Shown: positions 33,552-42,146, numbered from the stretch's first letter. The stretch is DNA of 64,000 nt from Actinoplanes ianthinogenes (GCF_018324205.1 NZ_AP023356.1:9678501-9742500); one strand, 5' to 3'. Translations and numbers: made by a program. Notes: a model not told the origin generated them from the sequence alone.

Positions 33552-34211
33552 CTAGCGCGAGATTGCTTTCGAGCGCCCTTGTTCTACGGCGTAGGACCCG
33601 GCGGCGAGCATGCCGAAGGTGGCGGGGTTCAGGGTCAGTGAGACGACCCCGTCGGGGAGCACGCGCGAGTCTCCTTCCGCGACTTTCAACGCGACGGGCG
33701 TCGATCCGGTCGAGAACAGGCGCTTTCCGGTCCCGACGACGACCGGATACTGCAACAGTCGGTAGCGGTCGACGAGTTCTGCCTGATGCAGCGCCTGGAT
33801 GAGTTGCCAGCTGCCGTGCACTTGGAGTTCTCCGCCCGGGGCGGCTTTGAGTCGCCTTATGTCATCCAGGAAGTCACCACGCAGAACGGTTGTCGGACTC
33901 CAGTCCGCTTCGTCATCCGGCAGCGTTGTGCTGACCACATATTTCGGCAGGGTGTTCAGCTTGGTTGCGATGAGGTCGTCCGGTGCGGTGACCTTCGGCC
34001 AGTACCCGCCGAGCAGGCCGTAGCTCGTACGGCCGAAGAGAAACGCATCCGCCTCGCGGAACCAGCCCTGGACAACCTCGTTGGTGTGCTCGGATGCGTA
34101 TGGGACGAGCCAGCCACCACGGTCGAAGCCGTTCGAGGGGTCCTCGCCGGGTGCCCCCGGCGACTGCATGATGCCGTCGAGGCTGACGAAGACGTTGACG
34201 CTGAGCAGCAC
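33552..34211 (-). CDS. dihydrofolate-reductase-like (RibD C-terminal) protein
   Basis: A 219-residue NADPH-dependent reductase of the DHFR/RibD-C family: start VLLSVNVFVSLDGIMQSPG, FLFGRTSYGLLGGYWP, the dinucleotide segment VHGSWQLIQAL, and LLQYPVVVGTGKRLF. These proteins are often annotated deaminase-reductases but the actual substrate is unknown. GTG 34211 follows CGGAGGAG. The AraC-type gene ends 55 bases upstream on the same strand, so the two form an operon. Confidence 0.88.
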   Translation of the reverse strand: MLLSVNVFVSLDGIMQSPGAPGEDPSNGFDRGGWLVPYASEHTNEVVQGWFREADAFLFGRTSYGLLGGYWPKVTAPDDLIATKLNTLPKYVVSTTLPDDEADWSPTTVLRGDFLDDIRRLKAAPGGELQVHGSWQLIQALHQAELVDRYRLLQYPVVVGTGKRLFSTGSTPVALKVAEGDSRVLPDGVVSLTLNPATFGMLAAGSYAVEQGRSKAISR

Positions 34212-34266
34212 GGTTCTCCTCCGAAGGGAATGGGGGACAGCCGCTCGGGCGGCCGACCACCGGAGG

Positions 34267-34977
34267 CTAGCTACCGGGCTGGGAGCTGGTCTTGTACAAG
34301 AACGACATCGCGGCAACCTCGCCTGCCCGCAGGCCGCCGGCGGTGTGCCCGACGTAACGCCGCAGCGCATGCGCCAGATGCGCCTGGTCGAAGTATCCCA
34401 GCGTCGCGACGACCGTACGCCAGTCGAGGCCGTCGCGGAGCATGGTGGCCGCGGCGTTGGCGCGGTCGATCTGGGTCACCGCAGCCTCGGAAAGGCCGGT
34501 GATCACGCGGTATCGGCGTTGCCGAGTTCGCCGGGACCGGTCACCGCCAGGATGTCCCTCCTTCCATAGATCCGAAGGCACCAGCAGACCCGCATCCCGG
34601 AGCCGTCGGACGAAGTGCTCGGCATTCTCGTAGGTCGGTGCCTCCCAATCCTCTCCACCGATGATGATTCGCCCCGAATCGGTCACGGGCAGCGTCGCGT
34701 AGCCATCGACGATGGAGGCGGCGGGGTGAGGCTGGACGACGGCGCCGAGCGCGAACCGGATCCCCAGGAACTCGGCGTCCGGGGGAATCGGCGCCGTGGT
34801 CGCGGTGGTCTCGGGCCCGCGCACGCTGGCAAGAAGTTCTCCCCGCGTTCGCGTGAGAATCAGCTGGCACGATGTGCGCGCCGCGGATGTCATGGTGCTC
34901 GCGGAGTCGCTACAGGTCCGCCACACACGGTCGACGATGCACCCGTCGGTCTCGACGTCACGATGCTCGAACCGCAC
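34267..34977 (-). CDS. AraC-family regulator
   Basis: A 236-residue transcription factor. The C-terminal domain (about 140-225) has two helix-turn-helix units, including AAATMLRDGLDWRTVVATLG and the conserved GYFDQAHLAHALRRYVGHT. The N-terminal half (about 1-130) is a cupin-like sensor with FLGIRFALGAVVQPHP, the pattern of DUF6597-type sensors. It lies upstream of and co-directional with the DHFR-like gene, its probable target. Confidence 0.85.
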   Translation of the reverse strand: MRFEHRDVETDGCIVDRVWRTCSDSASTMTSAARTSCQLILTRTRGELLASVRGPETTATTAPIPPDAEFLGIRFALGAVVQPHPAASIVDGYATLPVTDSGRIIIGGEDWEAPTYENAEHFVRRLRDAGLLVPSDLWKEGHPGGDRSRRTRQRRYRVITGLSEAAVTQIDRANAAATMLRDGLDWRTVVATLGYFDQAHLAHALRRYVGHTAGGLRAGEVAAMSFLYKTSSQPGS

Positions 34978-35156
34978 GCCGTGCCCTCCCCGACGAAGCC
35001 GACTCCCACATGTAGGCGTAGTTGCTCACCTGGAGTGTTGCGACAACCGCCAGAATCCGCCAATCCCGTCCGGGACGACTGGCACTGCCGCGCCGCTGGC
35101 CCGGTCGGCGACCGGATCAGCGGCGCGTCCCGCGGGAGTCGCGCACGGCTCAGCGG

Positions 35157-35429
35157 TCAGCTGTCCAGGAAGACCGGCCGGTGGACGACGGCCTCGATGT
35201 CAGCGGCCGTCACGTCCAGCAGCTGGTAGGCCAGATCCGCCAGAGCCCGCGCGGTGGCCAGTTCGTCCCCGATCGCCGGCACCTCCCGGTCTCGCGGCGC
35301 GCGGTGTGCCGTGCCCTCGCCGCGTACCTGCGGGCGCGCCTCGGTGCGCAGCACGGCGACGGCATGTGTCCGCCGTTCCTCCTCGTGCTCGTCGATGGTG
35401 ATCTCAACCGTCCAGGTCCGCGTGTGCAT
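35157..35429 (-). CDS. DUF1876 protein
   Basis: A 90-residue DUF1876 protein: MHTRTWTVEITIDEHEEERR, an Arg-rich middle, then ATARALADLAYQLLDVTAAD, a two-strand plus helix pattern. The function is unknown, but such genes are typical members of actinobacterial hypoxia/dormancy loci. ATG 35429 (or 35432) follows GGGAAGGAG. A dormancy-type box sits 66 bases upstream and a second faces the other way. Appears intact. Confidence 0.85.
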   Translation of the reverse strand: MHTRTWTVEITIDEHEEERRTHAVAVLRTEARPQVRGEGTAHRAPRDREVPAIGDELATARALADLAYQLLDVTAADIEAVVHRPVFLDS

Positions 35430-35494
35430 CATCGCTCTCCTTCCCCGGTTGTTGTGTCTCCTCCCATCCAGGCGCTCGCCGGCGCGCCCGCCCA

Positions 35495-35508
35495 GTGCCG
35501 TTGGTCCC
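35495..35508. promoter_or_regulatory. DosR/OsdR-like box upstream of DUF1876
   Basis: Minus strand GGGACCAACGGCAC, 13 of 14 positions fitting GGGAC-N4-GGCCC, is located 66 bases before the DUF1876 start. Confidence 0.5.
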
Positions 35509-35543
35509 GAATCCGCGATCTGCCACATCCGGCGACCGGCCCC

Positions 35544-35557
35544 GGGCCGTTCGGCCC
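35544..35557. promoter_or_regulatory. DosR/OsdR-like box facing the DoxX remnant
   Basis: GGGCCGTTCGGCCC has perfect GGGCC/GGCCC arms with 4 central bases. It lies about 50 bases upstream of the DoxX-like relic and so probably once drove that gene; it may also contribute to DUF1876. Confidence 0.5.
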
Positions 35558-35604
35558 GGCGGAAACGGGGCGGCCGGCCCGGGTGACCATGCGCGCGACA
35601 GCGA

Positions 35605-35787
35605 ATAGTCATCCAGACCACCGGCGCGGGCGAGGCCACCCACTCGACCAACCCGATCGTCGACTACCACCTCGTCTACGCGCTCGGCGTGATCGTCACC
35701 GCGCTCACCTACGCCGGGCACACCTGGGGCCTGGGCCGCTGGTGGGCAAGCCTGCCCCTGGTCCGCCGCAACCCCTGGCTGATCTGA
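35605..35787 (+). pseudogene. DoxX-family C-terminal remnant
   Basis: Without a start codon, the plus strand encodes NPIVDYHLVYALGVIVTALT, then YAGHTWGLGRWWASLPLV and RRNPWLI before a stop at 35785. This is the last transmembrane helix and conserved tail (HTWGLGRWW) of DoxX/thiosulfate:quinone oxidoreductase DoxD-like proteins. The other three helices are gone. The preserved upstream palindrome suggests an internal deletion that brought the promoter next to the gene's end. Confidence 0.75.
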
Positions 35788-35880
35788 CAGATCAAAACCC
35801 CATTACGGTACGCCCACAGCCGCCACCCGCCGTCCACGGCGATCAGCCGGCTCCGGGCGTACCGAAAACCGGTTTTCTGA
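35788..35880. repeat. inverted pair of the GGGCGTAC motif (copies C and A)
   Basis: AGATCAAAACCCCATTACGG plus TACGCCC at about 35794-35822 is the inverse of GGGCGTACCGAAAACCGGTT plus TTCTGATCT at 35847-35876. The pair fills the gap between the DoxX remnant and the GH67-like gene and ends 14 bases before its start. It could be a hairpin, an operator or a miniature element. Confidence 0.6.
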
Positions 35881-35893
35881 TCTACAAAGAGGC

Positions 35894-38785
35894 GTGCGAC
35901 GTCTCGTGGTAGTGGTCACGCTGCTCGTGCTCGGTGCCGGGATGGCACTCGGGCTGAGCGACACGCTGCGGCTGTCCTGGCAGCCGGCCTCGGTGATGGC
36001 CGAGCCGCGGGTCACCGTCCCGCCGGCCGCTCCTGCCGTGCCCGCGCCGATCAGGGCGGTGACGCTGAACCGGCACAGCCACCGGCTGGACGTCGCGGCC
36101 CGATCGGTCACCGACGCGGCAACCGAGGCCGGAGCCCGAGCCGGCGTGCTCACCGTGACCGTGACCGGCGACGACAGAGCCGAGACCTACCGGATCGCGC
36201 GGACCGGCGACGGACTCACCCTGACCGCGGGCGGCGAGGCGGGCGCGACCGCCGGGCTCTACGCGATCGCTGATCGGATCCGGTCCGGCGCGGCGATCCC
36301 CACCGGGACCGTGACGCCCCGGCTCGGGCTGCGGCTCACCGACGCGGGCTCGGTGGGCCGGGACGACGACCCGGCGCTGTGGCGCGGCGGCACCGACTAC
36401 TCGCTGAACACCGACATCGTCACCGGCGCCCTCCTCCCCCGCGCCCCGTGGGTGGATCAGCAGGCGGTCGGCCGGATCACCGCTCAGTTTCACCAGTTCA
36501 TCGACCACTCGGCCGCGCAGGGTTACACCGGCGTCGTGGTGCCCGGCTTCCTGGAATACGTCACGTTCGGCGACACCGTCTACGCCCCGGACGACCCGCA
36601 CCTCGCCCGCGCCGAGGCGATGACCGCGGCGTTCGCGCCGGTCTTCCGGTACGCCGCCGACATGGGCATGCGGGTCTACTTCCTCACCGACATGCTGGCG
36701 CTCTCGCCGCCGCTGGCCGGATACCTCAGGACGCAGTCCTCGCCGTGGCCGACCTACCAGGCCGGGCTGCGCGAGCTGTTCGCCGCGATGCCGTTCGCCT
36801 CCGGGCTGATGATCCGGATCGGCGAGGGTGGCTCGGCCTACCGCGCGCCCGGCTGGGACTACTACTCGGACATCGCGGTCACCACCCCGGAGCAGGTGCG
36901 GGAGATGCTCGCCGCGTTCCTGGCGGTGGCCGGGGAGTCCGGGCGCGACATCATCTTCCGCAGCTGGACGGTCGGCGTCGGCGCGGTCGGCGACCTGCAC
37001 ACCAACCCCGAGTCCTACGAGACGGTGCTGGGTTCGCTGCACGACCCGCATCTGATCGTCTCGACCAAGTTCACGGCCGGCGACTTCTACAGCCACCTGC
37101 CGATGAACACCACCCTGGCGACCGGCGACCAGCGGCGCATCGTCGAGTTCCAGGGCCGCCGCGAGTTCGAGGGCTTCGGCTCGCTGCCCAACGACCTGAC
37201 CGCGCTGCACGGCGCCGCCCTGAACCGGCTGCTCGCCCTGAACCCGCACATCGAGGGCGTGTGGCTGTGGACCCAGGACGGCGGGCCGCTGCACGCCGGG
37301 CCGCGCACGCTGTACCTGCGGACCGGGTTCTGGCAGCTCTACGACCTGAACGCGTATGCGATGGGCCGCCTGGCGCGCGACCCGTCCACCGACCCCGGGG
37401 AGATCACCGCGGACTGGGCGCGCCAGACGTTCTCGCCGGATCCGGCGACGGTGGCCGCGATCGGTCGGATGTTCGCCGCGTCCCGGGAGGCGATCACCAC
37501 GGGTCTCTACCTCACCCCGTACGCCGATTACTCGGCGAAGGCGCTCGGCCTGGAACCGCCGCCGATGATGTGGATCTTCGAGTGGGACATCGTGACCGGC
37601 GACTCGGCGGCGCTGGACAGCATCTATGCGATCAGTCGCGGACACCTGGACGAGACCATCGCGGAGGGCGAGCGGGCGGCCGCCGTCGCGGACCAGCAGC
37701 GCGCCACGGTGGCCGCCACCGATCCCGGCACCTGGCGCGATCCGGCGCTGCGGGCGAGCCTGCTGGCGGCACTCGACTACCAGAGTGACCTCTACCGGAC
37801 ACTGAGCGCGTACCGCACGATGTTCCTGCGCCGCGCCCAGTGGACCGGCACCGGCTCGGCCCAGGCCCGCGACCGTTGGACGGCCGCCGCGGATCACTAC
37901 CAGGAGACCAGGACGATTTTCGTACGCCGATACGCCGCCGACCTGGACCTCCCGGCCTACAACTTCACCGCGGCCGACCTCGGCACCCGGCGGTTCGACC
38001 GCGATCCGGCGATGGCGGTGCTCGCCAAGGTCCTGCTCGGCGTGCTGGTCGTCTCGCTCCTGGTGCCCTGGCGTCCGCTGCGCGACCTGTGGCGGTCGGC
38101 GATCCTGCCGTGGCGGGCCCCGTCGGCCGCCCCGGGCCGGGCCGCCCGCTGGGTCGTGATCGCCTTCCCGGCCACCGTGCTGGTGCTGAGCCGGGAGGTG
38201 TTCACCTGGTTCGCGGCGCCGGCGCACGTGCTGGCGACGCTCGGCTCGTGGGTGCTGTTCGCGCTGGTCGCCCGGTTGCTGATCGGCCGCCGGGACCCGT
38301 ATGCGCTGTGGACGGTGCTGGGCGGCGTAGCCCTGTCACGGTCGGCGCTGCTGCTCGGTGTGCTGGCGGTGCGTGGTCCCGGCCACTATTGGCTCGGGTT
38401 CTGGGCGAATCCGGGCGCGCGGTCGGCGTATGTGACGATCGGTTTCGCTCTTTTCCTCTGGCTCTTCGTGGCGACCGGTTCGGTCCTGCGCACCCGCTAC
38501 GCCTGGTCCCGCCGCCGGGTGACCGCCGCCCTCCTGCTCGCGACCGGTGTGCCGGTGCTCGCCCTCGGTGTGCTGCTGTGGACCGCCGGCCTGGAGCAGT
38601 GCCTGACCGTCTGGAACGACCAGATGGCCCTGCTGCCGTGGGGCCTGCACCGCATCCTCGGCATCGTCACCTACCTGGACATCCCACCCGAGCTGCCTCT
38701 CTGGGTCACGGCCGCCGGCGCCGTCCTGACCGTCCTGGGCGCGGCCGGCGCACACCGTTCGTGGCGCCGCCCTGCGGCACCATGA
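35894..38785 (+). CDS. membrane-anchored GH67-like glycoside hydrolase with C-terminal multi-span domain
   Basis: A 963-residue protein. An N-terminal anchor or signal (1-22) leads to a small alpha/beta domain (about 50-135, GGEAGATAGLYAIADRI) like the N-terminal domain of GH20/GH67 enzymes. A TIM-barrel-like part follows to about 560, with STKFTAGDFYSHLPMN, RRIVEFQGRREFEGFG and PHIEGVWLWTQDGGPL reminiscent of alpha-glucuronidases. A helical region precedes about seven hydrophobic spans (700-955). The fusion of an extracytoplasmic hydrolase to a polytopic membrane domain is uncommon. GTG 35894 follows AAAGAGG. Substrate is unknown; uronic-acid glycan processing is a guess from fold. Confidence 0.6.
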   Translation: MRRLVVVVTLLVLGAGMALGLSDTLRLSWQPASVMAEPRVTVPPAAPAVPAPIRAVTLNRHSHRLDVAARSVTDAATEAGARAGVLTVTVTGDDRAETYRIARTGDGLTLTAGGEAGATAGLYAIADRIRSGAAIPTGTVTPRLGLRLTDAGSVGRDDDPALWRGGTDYSLNTDIVTGALLPRAPWVDQQAVGRITAQFHQFIDHSAAQGYTGVVVPGFLEYVTFGDTVYAPDDPHLARAEAMTAAFAPVFRYAADMGMRVYFLTDMLALSPPLAGYLRTQSSPWPTYQAGLRELFAAMPFASGLMIRIGEGGSAYRAPGWDYYSDIAVTTPEQVREMLAAFLAVAGESGRDIIFRSWTVGVGAVGDLHTNPESYETVLGSLHDPHLIVSTKFTAGDFYSHLPMNTTLATGDQRRIVEFQGRREFEGFGSLPNDLTALHGAALNRLLALNPHIEGVWLWTQDGGPLHAGPRTLYLRTGFWQLYDLNAYAMGRLARDPSTDPGEITADWARQTFSPDPATVAAIGRMFAASREAITTGLYLTPYADYSAKALGLEPPPMMWIFEWDIVTGDSAALDSIYAISRGHLDETIAEGERAAAVADQQRATVAATDPGTWRDPALRASLLAALDYQSDLYRTLSAYRTMFLRRAQWTGTGSAQARDRWTAAADHYQETRTIFVRRYAADLDLPAYNFTAADLGTRRFDRDPAMAVLAKVLLGVLVVSLLVPWRPLRDLWRSAILPWRAPSAAPGRAARWVVIAFPATVLVLSREVFTWFAAPAHVLATLGSWVLFALVARLLIGRRDPYALWTVLGGVALSRSALLLGVLAVRGPGHYWLGFWANPGARSAYVTIGFALFLWLFVATGSVLRTRYAWSRRRVTAALLLATGVPVLALGVLLWTAGLEQCLTVWNDQMALLPWGLHRILGIVTYLDIPPELPLWVTAAGAVLTVLGAAGAHRSWRRPAAP

Positions 38786-38834
38786 GCCATTAGTCCGGCC
38801 GTGCCCCAAGGCCGGATTAGTCGCACGAGGGTCC

Positions 38835-39242
38835 TCACCCCAAGGGGACGCGGGCGGCGAGGAACTTCGGGGCCATCTCGCGGTAGCTGTCGGTGACCAG
38901 TTCGGCGATCTCGGTCCAGTCGGTGTGCGGGCCGAGGATGGCGCCGGCGACGTTGTGGCCCCAATCCGGCCGGAAGTACGGAAAACCGTCGGCGGTCAGG
39001 CCCAGCAGGTCCTCGACGAGGACCCGGAAGGTCAGCACGACCGGGGGTTCGCCGTCGACCACGAAGGGCGCGTAGATCGGGAAGCGGTCCGGGGTCGGGA
39101 TGTAGACGTGGGCGACCGTGCGGGCACGGATCCGCCAGCGGATGCCGATCCAGGCGGGTTCCTCATACGTCTCGGGCAACCGGTGGCAGATCGGGCGGAG
39201 CCGGTCGAGGATCTCCGGGGGCACGTCTCCAGGGGCGGACAT
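38835..39242 (-). CDS. MmcQ/YjbR-family protein
   Basis: A 135-residue protein with a CyaY-like fold of the MmcQ/YjbR group: LDRLRPICHRLPETYEEPAW, then WRIRARTVAHVYIPT, and the C-terminal DWTEIAELVTDSYREMAPKF helix. Members are called DNA-binding or phosphoribosylglycinamide-like, without firm evidence. ATG 39242 is used; the much longer upstream frame is antisense to the chemotaxis gene. It is convergent with the GH67-like gene. Confidence 0.85.
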   Translation of the reverse strand: MSAPGDVPPEILDRLRPICHRLPETYEEPAWIGIRWRIRARTVAHVYIPTPDRFPIYAPFVVDGEPPVVLTFRVLVEDLLGLTADGFPYFRPDWGHNVAGAILGPHTDWTEIAELVTDSYREMAPKFLAARVPLG

Positions 39243-39286
39243 GCGCACGACAGTAACGACCACCCGGGGACCACGCGAGCCCGCGC

Positions 39287-39325
39287 TCTGGGCGTACGAA
39301 AAATGTGGTCTGACAAATCGCCTCA
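39287..39325 (+). repeat. dispersed GGGCGTAC/A-tract motif, copy D
   Basis: GCTCTGGGCGTACGAAAAAT with a following TGTGGTCTGACAAAT lies about 80-100 bases upstream of the chemotaxis receptor gene. It shares the GCTCYGGGCGTAC core with copy B at 45766. Confidence 0.4.
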
Positions 39326-39395
39326 TCGGGAGCGCGCACCGGTCGATAACGGCATTAGGCACCTCTCGGGCCGTCGACGCGGAAGGTACGTGGTT

Positions 39396-41042
39396 GTGGT
39401 GAGCGGATCGGGTCCGGACGTGGTGGTCACCAGCCGGCGCAACGGGCTGGTCGGCGGGCTGGCGGACCGCCGCGTGGGCACCAAGATCTATGCCGCCGCG
39501 CTGTGCGGCGCGGTGGTCGCGGCCGGCATCGGGTGGGTCGGGCTCGGGCGGCTCAGCACGCTCAACGGCGACCTTCAGGCGATGAAGGCGCAGCACGTCG
39601 ACAGCAGCCTCCAGCTGAGCACGCTGCGCGGGGCGCTGGGCGACGGATCCGCGGCGATGTTCGGCTGGGCCGTCCTGCCCGCCGCGCAGAAGGCGGCCCA
39701 GCGCTCGGCGGTCGCCGCGGCCGACGAGGCCACCGTCACCGCGATCAAGAATTATCAGGAGCTGGCCAAGGGTTCGGCGACCCGGGCGGCGGCCGCGAAG
39801 GACGTGGCCCACACGTTCGCCTACTTCCAGCAGTTGCGCGACTATGCGCTGTTCCGGGAGGCGCCGCCGGCCGGGGTGTCGATGCCGGCCGGCGACCGGC
39901 TGTCCGCGGAGTGGACCCAGACGCAGCAGCGGCTCACCGCCTCGGTGGTGCACCTGCAGGAGACCGAGGACCGCGAGTCCACGGCGATGGCGGCCGAGGA
40001 CGAGGACGCCTACCACGACGCGCGCAACCAGATGCTGATCTACCTGGCGGCCGGGCTGGCGCTCGCGCTCGCGCTGGCCACGGTCGTCACCCGGCTGATC
40101 ACCCGGCAGCTCGGCAGTGTCTCGTCGGCCCTGGCCGCGGTCGCCTCCGGGGATCTGACCGTGCCGGCCGAGGTGCACGCCCGCGACGAGCTCGGCGCCA
40201 TGGCGGCCGCGGTCAACACCGCCCGCGACGGGCTGCGCGGCATGATCGTCCGGGTGACGGCCAGTTCACAGACGCTGGGCGCCAGCACCGACCGGCTCGG
40301 CCGGGCCGCGGACCGGATCGCGCAGTCGGCGCGGGAGGCGGCGGCGCAGGCCGAGGTGGTCGCCACCGCGGCCGGCGGCGTGTCGACGAACGTGCAGTCG
40401 GTGGCCGCCGGCAGCGAGGAGATGGGCGCCTCGATCCGGGAGATCGCCTCGAACGCCACCGAGGCCGCCCGGGTCGCCGGGGAGGCGGTCGGGGTCGCGC
40501 AGAACACCAACACCACCGTGTCGAAGCTGGGCGAGTCCAGCGCCGAGATCGGCAACGTGATCAAGACGATCACCGCGATCGCGGAGCAGACGAATCTGCT
40601 CGCGCTCAACGCCACCATCGAGGCGGCGCGGGCCGGTGAGATGGGCAAGGGCTTCGCGGTGGTCGCCAACGAGGTCAAGGACCTGGCGCAGGAGACGGCG
40701 CGGGCCACCGAGGACATCGCCCGGCGGGTCGAGGCGATCCAGGACGACACGGCCAACGCGGTCGCCGCGATCGGCGAGATCTCCACGATCATCGCGCGGA
40801 TCAACGACTACCAGACGACGATCGCGTCGGCCGTGGAGGAGCAGACCGCCACCACCGGCGAGATGAGCCGCAGTGTCGGCGACGCCGCTCAGGGGACCGC
40901 GGCGATCGCGGGGAACATCGGCGGGGTCGCCACGGCCGCGCAGAACACGACCGTCGCGCTGGCCGAGGCGACCGACACCGCCACCGAGCTGGCCGGGATC
41001 GCCGGCGAGTTGCAGACCGTGGTGGCGCAGTTCCGCGTCTGA
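39396..41042 (+). CDS. methyl-accepting chemotaxis protein
   Basis: A 548-residue transmembrane receptor. Span 1 (about 28-47) and span 2 (about 205-225) flank a four-helix periplasmic-type sensor of about 155 residues. A HAMP domain follows (RLITRQLGSVSSALAAVASG onward), then the signalling domain with the invariant hairpin EQTNLLALNATIEAARAGEM. It would signal to CheA/CheW, in agreement with flagellated spores in Actinoplanes-type organisms. The start lies in a run of GTG codons (39390, 39396, 39399) behind GGAAGG; 39396 is chosen on spacing. No che genes are in the window. Confidence 0.92.
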   Translation: MVSGSGPDVVVTSRRNGLVGGLADRRVGTKIYAAALCGAVVAAGIGWVGLGRLSTLNGDLQAMKAQHVDSSLQLSTLRGALGDGSAAMFGWAVLPAAQKAAQRSAVAAADEATVTAIKNYQELAKGSATRAAAAKDVAHTFAYFQQLRDYALFREAPPAGVSMPAGDRLSAEWTQTQQRLTASVVHLQETEDRESTAMAAEDEDAYHDARNQMLIYLAAGLALALALATVVTRLITRQLGSVSSALAAVASGDLTVPAEVHARDELGAMAAAVNTARDGLRGMIVRVTASSQTLGASTDRLGRAADRIAQSAREAAAQAEVVATAAGGVSTNVQSVAAGSEEMGASIREIASNATEAARVAGEAVGVAQNTNTTVSKLGESSAEIGNVIKTITAIAEQTNLLALNATIEAARAGEMGKGFAVVANEVKDLAQETARATEDIARRVEAIQDDTANAVAAIGEISTIIARINDYQTTIASAVEEQTATTGEMSRSVGDAAQGTAAIAGNIGGVATAAQNTTVALAEATDTATELAGIAGELQTVVAQFRV

Positions 41043-41049
41043 CCGCCCG

Positions 41050-41235
41050 GGGCGGCGGCATCGACGTCCTGCTCTCCGCCCGCCGGGTCGGCCCGACCGG
41101 CACGGTGCACGGCCTGGACATGACCGACGAGATGCTCGACCTGCGCGGCGCAACGCGGCCGGAGTGGCCGATGTCGAGTTCCACAAGGGCCACATCGAGG
41201 CGATCCCGCCCGCGCCCGCCGGCCGTGACGCTCCG
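41050..41235 (+). pseudogene. arsenite methyltransferase (ArsM-like) remnant, frameshifted
   Basis: The plus strand reads GIDVLLSARRVGPTGTVHGL and DMTDEMLDL, a distinctive ArsM-type SAM-binding segment. After a frame change it continues RRNAAGVADVEFHKGHIEAI, the next strand of the same fold. Both upstream (GCG-rich SAM loop start) and downstream parts, including the catalytic cysteines, are missing. It begins 8 bases after the chemotaxis receptor stop. I regard it as a decayed gene fragment. Confidence 0.7.
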
Positions 41236-41252
41236 GCGGGCGCGGACACACA

Positions 41253-42146
41253 TCAGCGGAAGGTCAGGCGCCCGGCTTCACGCCTGCCCTGGGTGAACCC
41301 GGCCTGAGCCGACGGAATGCGGGTCGCCGGGTCCATCTGATTGATGCCCATCGCGGCCCGCGACTCCGCGTCCGGCGTGATCACCTCGACGTGGCTGCCC
41401 CGCGCACGCAACCCCTCGACCTGACTCGCCAGATCCGTGCCCGGAAACCTGCGCAGCCCCTCGAACTGCCCGTCCGGCAGCGGCCCGCGCCGCTCACTGA
41501 ACGGCGTCAGCACCACGACGTTCGCATACCCCGCGGCCAGATCCGCGTTGTCGGCGGAGCGCACCCCACCGTTGATGTACCGCTTGCCGTTGATCGCGTG
41601 CGTCGGCGCCCCGCCCGGCAGCGCGATCGCCGCCGTGGCCGCGTCCACCAGCTCGACCCCGGAATCCCGGTCGAACGCGACCACCTCGCCGGTGTGCGCG
41701 TCGAGAGCCACCAGGATCATCGGCCGCTCCGGCCAGTCGTGCCGGGGCAACCGGGCCGCGACCATCGCCCGCCGCTGTTCCGCCACCTCGGGCCCGAGCA
41801 GCGGATCGCTTTCCAACCCGAACGCGCCCATTGCCCGTTGCAGGTCGGCGGCCGAGGTGGCGGCGGCCCCGATCGCCCGCATCCGCTCGAACAGCGCGGT
41901 CGGCTGCGGAGGCGGAGACGGCCGCCGGCCGCTCGGCTCGGCCAGCACTTTGGCCAGCAGCTCGGCCGCCGGCACGCCACTGCGCACCCACACCGCCGTG
42001 GTGGACCCGGACGAGGTGCCGATCACCAGATCCGCCGCGCCGGTCAGGTCGAGACCGGCCTCGGCCAGCCCGGCAATGACCCCGACCTGCCACGCTTGCC
42101 CGGCCGACCCACCGGCCCCGAGCACGAGAGCAACATTCTGAACCAC
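41253..42146 (-). CDS. patatin-like phospholipase family protein with a substituted catalytic Asp
   Basis: A 297-residue patatin-fold protein. The oxyanion loop is LVLGAGGSAGQAWQVGVIAG and the nucleophile elbow VIGTSSGSTTAVW (GxSxG). In this family the dyad Asp sits in D-G-G/A; here the equivalent is YINGGVRSADNADLA, with Asn in place of Asp (codon AAC at about 41574-41576). Lipid hydrolysis may therefore be lost or reduced. GTG 42146 follows GAAGG. No lipid-metabolism partner is adjacent; the FadD gene is 1.3 kb away. Confidence 0.85.
   Translation of the reverse strand: MVQNVALVLGAGGSAGQAWQVGVIAGLAEAGLDLTGAADLVIGTSSGSTTAVWVRSGVPAAELLAKVLAEPSGRRPSPPPQPTALFERMRAIGAAATSAADLQRAMGAFGLESDPLLGPEVAEQRRAMVAARLPRHDWPERPMILVALDAHTGEVVAFDRDSGVELVDAATAAIALPGGAPTHAINGKRYINGGVRSADNADLAAGYANVVVLTPFSERRGPLPDGQFEGLRRFPGTDLASQVEGLRARGSHVEVITPDAESRAAMGINQMDPATRIPSAQAGFTQGRREAGRLTFR

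Noticed and set aside
34978..35156. Possible gene in the gap between the AraC and DUF1876 genes
   Set aside because: All frames give short, Arg/Pro-rich translations with no ribosome site; I see nothing supportable there.
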